Shown here piece after piece: positions 7,159 through 13,061 of a stretch of DNA of 16,719 nucleotides. The DNA comes from JAJXSS01 sp964547135 (GTDB taxonomy: Bacteria; Planctomycetota; Phycisphaerae; Phycisphaerales; Phycisphaeraceae): positions 1 to 16,719 of the forward strand of contig CAZJMK010000070.1 in assembly GCA_964547135.1 (NCBI GenBank), given 5' to 3'. A program made the position numbers and the translations under genes. The notes beneath the pieces were generated by a model that saw only the letters and a program-made list of their open reading frames with translations, searched no databases and had not been told where the DNA came from. Within the stretch, counting starts at the first letter, position 1. Each line of letters opens with the position of its first letter.

Positions 7159-8205
7159 TCAACTATTACTGATTGCGATCACCTTTTCCAGCACTTTTTC
7201 TGCCTCACCGTTGTCGATGGCTTCACGTGCCAGGGGTAAACCGGCTTCGATGCTTTCCGCCACGCCGCCGACCATGAGTGCTGCCGCCGCGTTGAGTTCA
7301 GCCGTGTGTCGTGCCAAGCCCGGTTCGCCTTGCAGAATCGACATCACCTTTTGCGCACTGGCCTGCGGGGAATCGACCTTTACCGCCTGCAACCAAGCCT
7401 GCGTATCAACGCCTGGTTGAGGTTGCAGGGTTTGCGTCTGTAGTGGCATACCAGGTCCAAAGGCGCTGTATTGAGTCACACTGATCGGCGTCAGTTCACC
7501 CAATGCCCCACTGCCGACGTCGGCCGGTAACGTGCTGTGCAGCACCATGGCTCGCTGCGTCCCCAAACGTTGCAACACCCGTGCGATCAGTTCGGTGAGT
7601 GAAGCTGAGTAAACCCCCATCATCTGACAACTCACCGAGGCCGGGTTGGTCAATGGCCCGACGAGGTTGAACAGCGTGCGAAACCCCAATTCAGCGCGAA
7701 TCGGCCCGGCGTGTTTCATGGCGGGGTGATGCGCAGGGGCAAAGCAAAAACAAAAACCAGCTTCGTCCAAACAACGGGTCAACACTTGCGGAGCGACCAT
7801 CAGTTTCACGCCCAGGGTTTCGAGTACCTGACTGGACCCGGTGACGCTGGTGACCGAGCGATTGCCATGCTTGGCGACGCACAGGCCTCGCTTACGACCG
7901 GCTGCGGCTGCGATGATGCCCGCGGTGGTGGAAATATTGAAGGTGGGCGAGTGCGTGCCCCCGGTGCCACAGGTGTCGATGGCGGTTAAGCCTTCGGGCA
8001 CTTGAACAGGCACGACTTTGTGCCGCATCACCAATGCCGCGCCGACCAGTTCATCTTCCGTCGGGCCACGGGCGGACAATATGGCGAGCAAGGCCCCGAC
8101 CTGAGCCGGGGTTGCCTGCCCGGTCATGATGAGTTCGAAGGCTTCCTCCGCCTGGGCTTGCGTAAGGGTCTGGCCGCTTATCAGTGGTGCGAGCAGGTGT
8201 TTCAT
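7159..8205 (-). CDS. trpD: Anthranilate phosphoribosyltransferase
   Basis: The 348-residue length is normal for TrpD, which joins anthranilate to PRPP in the second step of tryptophan synthesis in the cytoplasm. The PRPP loop DTCGTGGTHSPTFNIST starts at 77, KHGNRS lies at 112-117, and FAPAHHPAMKHAGPIRAELGFRT at about 155-177 includes Arg170, expected to contact anthranilate. One oddity is the second Mg-binding Asp-Glu pair, usually in a G-L-D-E-L/I-S context. It reads A-L-G-E-L-T, so the Asp is Gly236 while Glu237 remains. The usual S-A-D-V-L-E also reads S-S-Q-V-L-E. No other trp gene is in the window, so this is an isolated trpD. The ATG at 8205 has no visible Shine-Dalgarno, and the tandem TTCGAAAT repeat begins only about 9 nt upstream of it. 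Confidence 0.92.
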   Translation of the reverse strand: MKHLLAPLISGQTLTQAQAEEAFELIMTGQATPAQVGALLAILSARGPTEDELVGAALVMRHKVVPVQVPEGLTAIDTCGTGGTHSPTFNISTTAGIIAAAAGRKRGLCVAKHGNRSVTSVTGSSQVLETLGVKLMVAPQVLTRCLDEAGFCFCFAPAHHPAMKHAGPIRAELGFRTLFNLVGPLTNPASVSCQMMGVYSASLTELIARVLQRLGTQRAMVLHSTLPADVGSGALGELTPISVTQYSAFGPGMPLQTQTLQPQPGVDTQAWLQAVKVDSPQASAQKVMSILQGEPGLARHTAELNAAAALMVGGVAESIEAGLPLAREAIDNGEAEKVLEKVIAISNS

Positions 8206-8213
8206 GGGTTAGG

Positions 8214-8248
8214 GAATTTCGAATATGGAATTTTGGATTTCGAATTTG
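8214..8248. repeat. Tandem TTCGAAAT block alone, upstream of trpD
   Basis: GAATTTCGAATATGGAATTT and similar units begin 9 nt before the trpD start codon, without the GC-rich partner block seen elsewhere. The rest of the 8206-8459 spacer holds AGCCCCTAGC-type sequence (8316-8345 and 8377-8400) and the CTCTGTGTCTCTGTGG repeat. Confidence 0.6.
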
Positions 8249-8399
8249 GCGGGAGGCCCTGCTGCTTAAGCCGTCAGATTTTCGAAATATTGGAAAGTTT
8301 CGCAACGATGTAACAAGTGGCTGGGGGCTAGTGGCTGGGTGCTGGGCAGAAGTATCGATGGCAATGGTTGTTTTCCCTAGCTACCAGCCCCTAGCTCCT

Positions 8400-8435
8400 T
8401 TCTTCTCTGTGCCTCTGTGTCTCTGTGGTGAATTT
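8400..8435. repeat. CTCTGTGTCTCTGTGG dispersed repeat, copy 1
   Basis: TTCTTCTCTGTGCCTCTGTG followed by TCTCTGTGGTGAA; an almost identical copy is at 10880-10915, and a partial reverse copy (AAAGAGACACAGAG) lies near 10545. Confidence 0.7.
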
Positions 8436-8459
8436 CATGCTCGATGGTGCAAAATCGGT

Positions 8460-8696
8460 TCACGCGAATTCGGTGATCACCCACAAGGCCCCGGCTGCCA
8501 GGGCCATGAAAAAAATGATCTGTGCGGTCAGTATCGTCGCGGCACGAGGCAGTTGCTGAAGGTCATCGAGTTTGATGGCTTTGTAAACGATGGCCACCGC
8601 AGCCGACAAAGGCAGCATCAGCAGCAACCAATAGGTATCGATGGGCAAGGGTTCCAAAAACGGCCGCAGGGCGAGTATGAACGGGTTCAAAGACAT
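8460..8696 (-). CDS. Small protein with two predicted membrane helices, function unknown
   Basis: This 78-residue protein has two hydrophobic segments, about 21-39 (TYWLLLMLPLSAAVAIVYK) and 55-75 (ILTAQIIFFMALAAGALWVI), joined by a short charged loop (KLDDLQQLPR at 42-51). That gives a helical hairpin in the inner membrane. I do not recognise a family. The frame stays open to 8831, but the upstream part translates repeat-like DNA of low coding character (GHSNEYALPSPQSPAASSHSP), so ATG 8696 is preferred; a weak GGA lies about 9-11 nt upstream. The repetitive AGCCCCTAGC-type and TTCGAAAT-type sequences on both sides separate it from its neighbours. A membrane anchor or subunit role is possible but not shown. 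Confidence 0.55.
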   Translation of the reverse strand: MSLNPFILALRPFLEPLPIDTYWLLLMLPLSAAVAIVYKAIKLDDLQQLPRAATILTAQIIFFMALAAGALWVITEFA

Positions 8697-8823
8697 TGAT
8701 GTTGTTCCGTGGGGGGAATGGGAGCTAGCGGCTGGGGACTGAGGGCTAGGCAGAGCATATTCATTCGAATGTCCAAATTGAAATTGCAACTTTGATTTTC
8801 GAACACTTGACCACATTCTTCCG

Positions 8824-8933
8824 TTACCCAAGCCCTCGGCCTGTCAGCCTCGTACTTGGCTTGGCAAATCCGAAGGTTTCAACAGCGGGTCCTCCCGCTA
8901 AATTCGAAATCCGAAATACGAAATTCGAAATTA
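8824..8933 (+). repeat. Composite dispersed repeat, copy 5
   Basis: ACCCAAGCCCTCGG to GTACTTGGCTTGG (8824-8864). A 35-bp insert with the small hairpin AGCGGGtcctCCCGCT (8884-8899) follows, then tandem AATTCGAAATCCGAAATACG (8900-8933). ACTTGACCACATTCTT lies on one side and CTCGACCACTTTCTTCACC on the other. It fills most of the space between the two small membrane-protein genes. Confidence 0.7.
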
Positions 8934-8962
8934 TGTATCACTAGCCCCCTCGACCACTTTCT

Positions 8963-9430
8963 TCACCGACTCTCCTTGCGGGCTTTGCGGTCGCAATAGA
9001 CCACATCGAGCACGGCCAGCAGGTTCAAGAGGCCGGCCAGGGCGGTGAATAATGTGCCTTGTTCATGCGCTCGGCCGAAACTGGGGGCGTAAGCCAGGGG
9101 TGGGTTGCTATCGGTGATGCCGGCGATGGGCAGCTTGGAACGACCCCATTCCACGACCAGCGATGGTCCGAGCATGGCTTGCCCTAAAAACCAGAGGTTT
9201 AGCCCTGCACGGGCGTTATGGTCCAACGGGTCCATCGGGGCACGTCGGTCCACAACGTAAATGCCGCCGACGAGTAAGCCCGACAGCCAAAGGCCTAGAA
9301 TGGTCAGCCCGATGATCAGGCCGCGTTTTTTCTGACCCAAAAGCAGGTGACCCAGCCCCGGAAGCGCCCAAGCGGCGAGGGCTTCCAACGGGTTCCATTG
9401 CGGTTGTGGGACAGCCAAGGTCGGTGGCAT
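8963..9430 (-). CDS. Small planctomycete-type membrane protein (DUF6677-like), function unknown
   Basis: Chosen as 155 residues from the ATG at 9430, with GGAG about 10 nt upstream. The N-terminal AAWALPGLGHLLLGQKKRGLI at about 19-39 is a Pro-Gly-x-Gly-His hairpin-like motif seen in small membrane proteins of the TM2/DUF6677 kind; this family name comes from memory and was not checked. Hydrophobic segments lie at about 38-59, 77-93 and 127-144, and the C terminus is basic (DRKARKESR). It probably sits in the inner membrane. The frame is open to 10147, but the upstream part is a poly-Ser artefact of the Asp/Glu-rich gene on the other strand. A good promoter lies just upstream, TTGTCA (9477-9482) and TATCAA (9454-9459) separated by 17 bp. 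Confidence 0.65.
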   Translation of the reverse strand: MPPTLAVPQPQWNPLEALAAWALPGLGHLLLGQKKRGLIIGLTILGLWLSGLLVGGIYVVDRRAPMDPLDHNARAGLNLWFLGQAMLGPSLVVEWGRSKLPIAGITDSNPPLAYAPSFGRAHEQGTLFTALAGLLNLLAVLDVVYCDRKARKESR

Positions 9431-9453
9431 CGGCGGGCGACTCCAAAACTTTT

Positions 9454-9503
9454 TTGATAAACCCCAAAATCGGCATTGACAAACGACGTTCGGTCGATAG
9501 TGT
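9454..9503. promoter_or_regulatory. Divergent promoter pair with overlapping -35 boxes
   Basis: On the minus strand TTGTCA (9477-9482) and TATCAA (9454-9459) are 17 bp apart and point to the DUF6677-like gene. On the plus strand TTGACA (9476-9481), a consensus -35, is followed 16 bp later by TAGTGT (9498-9503), a weaker -10 pointing to the acidic-protein gene about 130 nt away. The two -35 boxes overlap by five bases, so the directions may compete. Confidence 0.45.
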
Positions 9504-9635
9504 AACCGCTCGGATTGCTTTGGGCCACGGAATTTGTTTATGGGAAGGCGGATGAGCCGAAAGAGGATGTTTGACGTAAGCATCAATGATCGTTTGGGGT
9601 AATGGTAAACAGGATCAAGATTGGGAGACCCAGCC

Positions 9636-9908
9636 ATGGCGATGATGACGATGGTAACGACGGCAACGGTTGTGACGGAAGATGAGCCGACCTGGCTGAA
9701 CTTCCAGGCGGCAGCCCGCGACGAGGAATTGGAGGACGATGACTTTTTTGACGATGAAGAGGATGACGATGACGACGAGGAGTGGGACGAGGACGAAGAA
9801 CTCTTCGACGATGAAGAGGACGAAGAGTTCGAGGACGATGACCTCGACGACGACGCCTTGGGCGATGACGAGGACGATGAGGTCGTCGAAGATGAACCCG
9901 AGCGCTGA
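9636..9908 (+). CDS. Extremely acidic small protein, function unknown
   Basis: With the ATG at 9636 the product has 90 residues, of which I count 50 Asp or Glu and only two Arg (28 and 90). The first 27 residues are ordinary (MAMMTMVTTATVV, then EDEPTWLNFQAAA); from residue 29 on the chain is nearly all Asp/Glu broken by pairs of aromatic or aliphatic residues (FF, W, LF, F, L, VV). GGGAG at 9623-9627 gives 8 nt spacing to this ATG. An upstream TTG at 9621 with AGGA is a possible alternative adding five residues. The tail is probably disordered and could bind a basic partner or divalent metal. The next gene, 93 nt downstream on the same strand, encodes a protein with a strongly Arg-rich segment, so the two may be co-transcribed and interact; this is inference from charge and position. 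Confidence 0.6.
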   Translation: MAMMTMVTTATVVTEDEPTWLNFQAAARDEELEDDDFFDDEEDDDDDEEWDEDEELFDDEEDEEFEDDDLDDDALGDDEDDEVVEDEPER

Positions 9909-10001
9909 GCGCCCCCGGCCCCTGGAAGCAACCGGCCCCCGCGGTTGACCCCGGCTTGGTGGCGCAGGATGTGTTGCGTCACCCCTTGCAGGAGCCGGTG
10001 T

Positions 10002-10493
10002 ATGAGTAAGCCCGCCGCTGGAAATGAATCGACCCTGACGACCGCTGCAACGACGCAGGTGGCAGCGCCGCCGCAGGGTGCCAATGGCCAACCCATCGTC
10101 GAAAGACGCAGCGGCGTGGACCGGCGCGATGTGCTGGATCGTCGCAATCAGGCCAATGGCACGGGCCTGGAACGTCGGCGGGGACCGGGACGACGACGCA
10201 CTGATTTTGTACGCAGTGCGGAAGAAGGACAGATGACCCCCGAACAATTTTTGTTCGTGGCTGCGATTGATGCTTACAAGCGCGTGAATCAGGTGCCCTA
10301 TCCGACCTGGACGCAGGTGCTGGAAGTGATTCGCAAACTGGGCTATCGCAAGACTGCCGCCAGCACGTTGAACCTGTCGAATGCGGAAGATTGGACTGAA
10401 GCCCCCGACACGCCTGCGTTTATCGTTCCGGTGGAAGACAGTAACACGCTACCGGGCAGCCGGGCGCTGCAACCCGATGAACGGGATGATTGA
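10002..10493 (+). CDS. Conserved hypothetical with Arg-rich ERR/DRR repeats and a C-terminal helical domain
   Basis: This 163-residue protein starts at ATG 10002 behind GGAG at 9991-9994 with 7 nt spacing. The frame is open upstream to 9945, but that part looks non-coding. Residues 34-66 contain repeated Arg pairs: ERRSGVDRRDVLDRR, then LERRRGPGRRRTDF. Residues about 78-127 form a probable helical unit, MTPEQFLFVAAIDAYKR, VPYPTWTQVLEVIRKLGYRK, ending in STLNLS. I recall similar hypothetical proteins in Planctomycetota with an AIDxYK...P(F/Y)PTWxxVLEV...LGYRK core, but no function is known to me. The C-terminal 30 residues are acidic and likely flexible. The Arg-rich part could bind nucleic acid, or the very acidic protein encoded just upstream. 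Confidence 0.75.
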   Translation: MSKPAAGNESTLTTAATTQVAAPPQGANGQPIVERRSGVDRRDVLDRRNQANGTGLERRRGPGRRRTDFVRSAEEGQMTPEQFLFVAAIDAYKRVNQVPYPTWTQVLEVIRKLGYRKTAASTLNLSNAEDWTEAPDTPAFIVPVEDSNTLPGSRALQPDERDD

Positions 10494-10560
10494 GTGATTT
10501 GGCGATTGGGCGATTGGGTGGTGTAAAACCCAGAATCGAATTTACCAAAGAGACACAGAG
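10491..10560. repeat. GATTGGGCGATTGG tandem and related repeats after the Arg-rich protein gene
   Basis: GATTTGGCGATTGGGCGATTGGGTGG runs straight on from the stop codon of the upstream gene. It is followed by a reversed partial AAAGAGACACAGAG block. It opens the 10494-10952 spacer, which holds only repeats and no convincing gene. Confidence 0.55.
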
Positions 10561-10670
10561 CAGCAAAAATCACACATCGGAAATGGGCCACGATGACACG
10601 AAGACACGAAGTAAGAAGTGGTCGCGTGATTGAGTGATTGTACATTTGTGGTCAGTCAATTGAATGGTTG

Positions 10671-10818
10671 TCTTTGTGGCCCAGCCGCCCTCGGCTGGGT
10701 CTTTGCCATCGGGGACATCACAACATGCCTTTGATCACAAAAACAGCGCCAAGGGTGCCCCGGCGGTGGGTATGTTCATGATGATTCGCCCAGCCGGGGG
10801 CGGCTGGGCCACAACAGA
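10671..10818. repeat. MITE-like element bounded by inverted CCCAGCCG...CGGCTGGG palindromes
   Basis: TTTGTGGCCCAGCCGCCCTC (10673-10692, continuing to GGCTGGGT) on the left and the near-exact inverse ending CGGCTGGGCCACAAC (10801-10815) on the right enclose about 90 bp. Each end is itself a palindrome. A GCGCCGCGATTCATCGCG block follows (inverse form at 10818-10840). Translations such as AQPPSAGS in this stretch are repeat artefacts. Confidence 0.6.
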
Positions 10819-10879
10819 CGCGATGAATCGCGGCGCTAACATTCGAATGCGGCTACCATGTGAAGGTGGGTTGATTCGT

Positions 10880-10915
10880 TTTCTTCTCTGTGCCTCTGTG
10901 TCTCTGTGGTGAAAT
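10880..10915. repeat. CTCTGTGTCTCTGTGG dispersed repeat, copy 2
   Basis: TTCTTCTCTGTGCCTCTGTG followed by TCTCTGTGGTGAAA, nearly identical to 8400-8435, 38 nt from the 3' end of the MerR-type gene. Confidence 0.7.
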
Positions 10916-10952
10916 GTGTCTTTGCTTTGATTCGGTGCCGATGATGTCGCTG

Positions 10953-11882
10953 TCAGGTCGCACTGGTATTCATCGCTGCGAGTTTGCCGCGGGCGAAGGC
11001 GACCAGTTCACCCATGCTCGGTGCACGATACACGTTGGGGCGATCGGGCAGGGGGACGGATTCGATCCCTCGGCCACCAATGATCAGTGAGCCTTTCATC
11101 GCGAGCAACGTGTCCGCCAGGTCGATCATCTGAGCCGGGACGATTTTTTGCGGTTCGTTCACCGAACAGGTGTACCAGACCAAACGGGGTTGGTACTGCC
11201 GACTGGCACGAATCAGCACGTCCACCGGCGTGTGCGGGCCGAAGTTGATGTCACGGTAACCGGCTTCGGAAAGCAGCGTCGCACACATCAGTGAAGGCAA
11301 AATGTACGGGTCATGTTCCGCAGCACCGCCCAGGGCAATCGACGCGGCTGCGCTTGCCCCCGATGTCGTGGTGACGGTGGCAGGTTTGATGATCGAACGC
11401 AACTGGTTCAGGGCTTGAATGATGATGTCCGTGGCACGATGTTCGATCAAAATGCCCAGTTCATCGTGCTTCCATAAATCCCCCAACCGATGCATCGATT
11501 CCTTGATCGGCCCATCGCACAGGGCTGCCAGACTACGACCCGACAGATAGCCCGACAAAATCAACCCACGTGCTTTGACACTGTCGCCTTCCTTCAAGGC
11601 TTCGAATATGGCGTCGTCCGGGTTGCGCCCGGACCAGGCTTCGGTTTGTGCGGCTGCCAGTTCGGGTAAATCCAGCAAATCGGGTCGCACGATGGTGGCT
11701 TTGGTTTCACGGACAAAGCGCAGGGCTTCGGGTAAGGGAATGCGACGGTGCCCCCCAGCCGTGCGACTGACCTGCACCAACCCCTCGTCCGCCCAGCGTT
11801 TGAGCGTCGATTCGCTGACGCCGATCGCCAAGGCCAATTCCTTGGGCGACAGCAATGATTTGTTGGACATGGAAACCATCAT
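10953..11882 (-). CDS. MerR-type regulator with CarH/LitR-like cobalamin-sensor region
   Basis: A 309-residue cytoplasmic DNA-binding regulator. Residues 10-58 are a MerR winged helix (SPKELALAIGVSESTLKRWADEG, then TAGGHRRI). Residues about 88-165 resemble the four-helix bundle that caps B12 in CarH: Trp137 followed by nine residues and Glu147-His148 reproduces the W-x9-EH motif. Residues about 175-300 look like a Rossmann-type B12-binding domain, with His190 where the D-x-H-x-x-G histidine is expected. The Asp is Ala188 and the following Gly is Tyr193, so cobalamin binding is uncertain. In CarH/LitR proteins B12 or a partner makes DNA binding light dependent. The gene is divergent from folE, with TTGAACG direct repeats near both starts. 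Starts at 11882, 11879 or 11870 are possible; none has a clear Shine-Dalgarno, and numbering here is from 11882. A MerR/B12 regulator for another signal is the main alternative. Confidence 0.82.
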   Translation of the reverse strand: MMVSMSNKSLLSPKELALAIGVSESTLKRWADEGLVQVSRTAGGHRRIPLPEALRFVRETKATIVRPDLLDLPELAAAQTEAWSGRNPDDAIFEALKEGDSVKARGLILSGYLSGRSLAALCDGPIKESMHRLGDLWKHDELGILIEHRATDIIIQALNQLRSIIKPATVTTTSGASAAASIALGGAAEHDPYILPSLMCATLLSEAGYRDINFGPHTPVDVLIRASRQYQPRLVWYTCSVNEPQKIVPAQMIDLADTLLAMKGSLIIGGRGIESVPLPDRPNVYRAPSMGELVAFARGKLAAMNTSAT

Positions 11883-11893
11883 AATGAGTTACT

Positions 11894-11919
11894 CGTTCAT
11901 GTTTTGAACGCTTTGAACG
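11894..11919. promoter_or_regulatory. Probable operator next to the MerR-type gene: TTGAACG direct and inverted repeats
   Basis: GAACG occurs at 11906-11910 and 11915-11919, each preceded by TTT/TTTT, giving a 9-bp repeat period. CGTTCA at 11894-11899 forms an inverted repeat with TGAACG at 11905-11910 across 5 bp. For the regulator gene (minus strand) the sites lie just downstream of a TATAAA at 11933-11938, near the expected start of transcription, so binding would be expected to repress the gene itself. The same unit recurs beside folE. Confidence 0.5.
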
Positions 11920-11932
11920 ATTGTAGGCACGT

Positions 11933-11938
11933 TTTATA
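11933..11938 (-). promoter_or_regulatory. Possible -10 element of the MerR-type gene
   Basis: TATAAA on the minus strand lies about 50 nt upstream of the ATG at 11882. No convincing -35 lies 17 bp upstream; the best is TTCAGT at 18 bp. MerR-family or sigma-factor control could account for a weak -35, but this is only a suggestion. Confidence 0.3.
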
Positions 11939-12059
11939 GCATCGGTGGTAAAAGCGACTGAATGTGTCGAAAATTGAAAAAATGGGGGAATAGTACTGAC
12001 TTGCACATTATTTATAACGATCCGGTTTGACTTTGGCAAACACACGGCTACCGTTCCGG

Positions 12060-12084
12060 GTGAACGGCTTGAACGAATTGAACG
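12060..12084. promoter_or_regulatory. Probable operator in front of folE: three TTGAACG-type units at 9-bp period
   Basis: GAACG begins at 12062, 12071 and 12080, an exact 9-bp period, with the units reading gTGAACGgc, tTGAACGaa and tTGAACGat. A possible promoter lies just upstream (TTGACT at 12027-12032 and a weak TACCGT at 12049-12054, 16 bp apart), which would put these sites at the transcription start, 45-70 nt before the folE start codon. Head-to-tail direct repeats are also how CarH tetramers contact DNA, although the unit there is longer (about 11 bp, recalled). Confidence 0.55.
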
Positions 12085-12129
12085 ATTTCGAGTCCTTGAT
12101 CCGGTTGGGTATTTGAAAGGGAATACGAG

Positions 12130-12819
12130 ATGATTGCCAAGCACACGATCACTGCGGACGAAACGTCAGCCGAGTTTGCACAGGCGTTGGGGAACGGCTA
12201 CAAGCCGGCGGCAAGCCCCACAGCCCCGATGCACACGCAAAGCCCACCACGCAGCACGGTGGACCTGGCACGCATCGAACGAGCGGTGCGTGACATATTG
12301 ATCGCTGTGGGCGAAGACCCGGACCGTGATGGGTTGCTGGACACACCCAAGCGCGTTGCCAAGGCTTATGCCGAGTTGTTTGCCGGGTTGCGGGATGACC
12401 CCGCCCGACACCTGGCACGGGTGTTCGATGAGGAATCGTCAGGCGTGGTCGTGCTGCGGGACATCGAGTTTCACAGCATGTGCGAGCATCACCTGCTGCC
12501 CTTTGTCGGTCGTGCCCACGTGGCATACCTGCCCAGCGGCGGCAAGGTGGTCGGCTTATCCAAACTGGCACGCACCGTCGAAGTGTTCGCCCGTCGGCCA
12601 CAGGTGCAGGAACGGCTGACCAATCAAATTGCCGATGCCCTGGTCGAATACTTAAGCCCCGCCGGCGTTGCGGTGGTGATTGAAAGCGAACACTTTTGCA
12701 TGAAGATGCGCGGCATTCAAAAACAGGGGGCGACGATGGTCACGTCCACCTTGCGCGGCCAATTCAAGACCGATGCGACGTTACGGCGTGAAGTGCTGGA
12801 GTTGCTGAATGTGAAGTAA
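12130..12819 (+). CDS. folE: GTP cyclohydrolase I
   Basis: A 229-residue zinc enzyme that converts GTP to dihydroneopterin triphosphate, the first step of folate and pterin synthesis, in the cytoplasm. The zinc ligands are visible: SMCEHHLLPF gives Cys118 and His121, and SEHFCMKMRG gives Cys190. Other family marks are DTPKRVAKAY at 71-80, GLSKLARTVEVFARRPQVQERLT at 142-164, and the QGATMVTSTLRGQF ending. The first 45 residues are an extension without clear homology, rich in Pro, Thr and Ala. The ATG at 12130 has AAAGGG about 8 nt upstream. The gene is divergent from the MerR-type regulator, and a cluster of 9-bp direct repeats lies 45-70 nt before the start, so regulation by that protein is likely. 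In some bacteria a LitR-type regulator controls folE together with photolyase (recalled, unchecked); no photolyase gene is in this window. Confidence 0.93.
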   Translation: MIAKHTITADETSAEFAQALGNGYKPAASPTAPMHTQSPPRSTVDLARIERAVRDILIAVGEDPDRDGLLDTPKRVAKAYAELFAGLRDDPARHLARVFDEESSGVVVLRDIEFHSMCEHHLLPFVGRAHVAYLPSGGKVVGLSKLARTVEVFARRPQVQERLTNQIADALVEYLSPAGVAVVIESEHFCMKMRGIQKQGATMVTSTLRGQFKTDATLRREVLELLNVK

Positions 12820-12830
12820 TTCTTTGCGCT

Positions 12831-12900
12831 GTAGCCCAGAAGCCCCCGGCTGGGTTGGCTTGAAAAAAACGGTCTGACGCCGAGGGCTTCAGCCCCGGAT
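12831..12900. repeat. Repeat pair between folE and ubiX
   Basis: GTAGCCCAGAAGCCCCCGGC leading into TGGGTTGG (12831-12857) is a degenerate copy of the CCCAGCCG palindrome. GACGCCGAGGGCTTCAGCCC plus CGGAT (12876-12900) matches 7029-7053 at all but one base. Confidence 0.65.
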
Positions 12901-12937
12901 TGTTTTCATGACCGATATACAAACATGCGGTATGGAG

Positions 12938-13006
12938 CCGGGCCGTGTCGGCCCGGTTCACTCACTGACGACAAACGAAACAACCGGGGCGATACGCCCC
13001 GGCTCT
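12938..13006. repeat. Two GC-rich hairpins upstream of ubiX
   Basis: CCGGGCCG (12938-12945) pairs with CGGCCCGG (12949-12956) over a 3-nt loop, and CCGGGGCG (12984-12991) pairs with CGCCCCGG (12995-13002) over a 3-nt loop. The outer GAGCCGGG (12935-12942) and CCCGGCTC (12999-13006) could also pair and compete with both. There is no T-run, so this is not a classic terminator. It may be another dispersed palindrome or a leader structure of ubiX. Confidence 0.5.
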
Positions 13007-13061
13007 GATCATTTGCCCCTACAATTGCACGACGATCCCTTTGCCCTTGGAGTACAACCCC

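Noticed and set aside
5410..8933. CRISPR array from the TTCGAAAT tandem blocks.
   Set aside because: Units are 8-9 bp, tandem without spacers, and scattered through different spacers; no cas genes are present.
9615..10247. Long open frames on the minus strand with runs of Ser, or of Val/Ile/Leu, opposite the acidic gene.
   Set aside because: They arise because GAC/GAG/GAT repeats have no stop codons in the reverse frames; the plus-strand frame has a good ribosome binding site and the Ser-rich part has no homology-like features. Only the C-terminal 155 residues of the joined frame (8963-9430) are kept as a gene.
10664..10912. An 82-residue frame (AQPPSAGS...) in the spacer before the MerR-type gene.
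   Set aside because: It is the translation of the CCCAGCCG palindrome and other dispersed repeats, not a gene.
12938..13006. Riboswitch upstream of ubiX.
   Set aside because: Two simple GC-rich hairpins are seen, but no conserved core of the FMN or other riboswitch classes that I can recognise.
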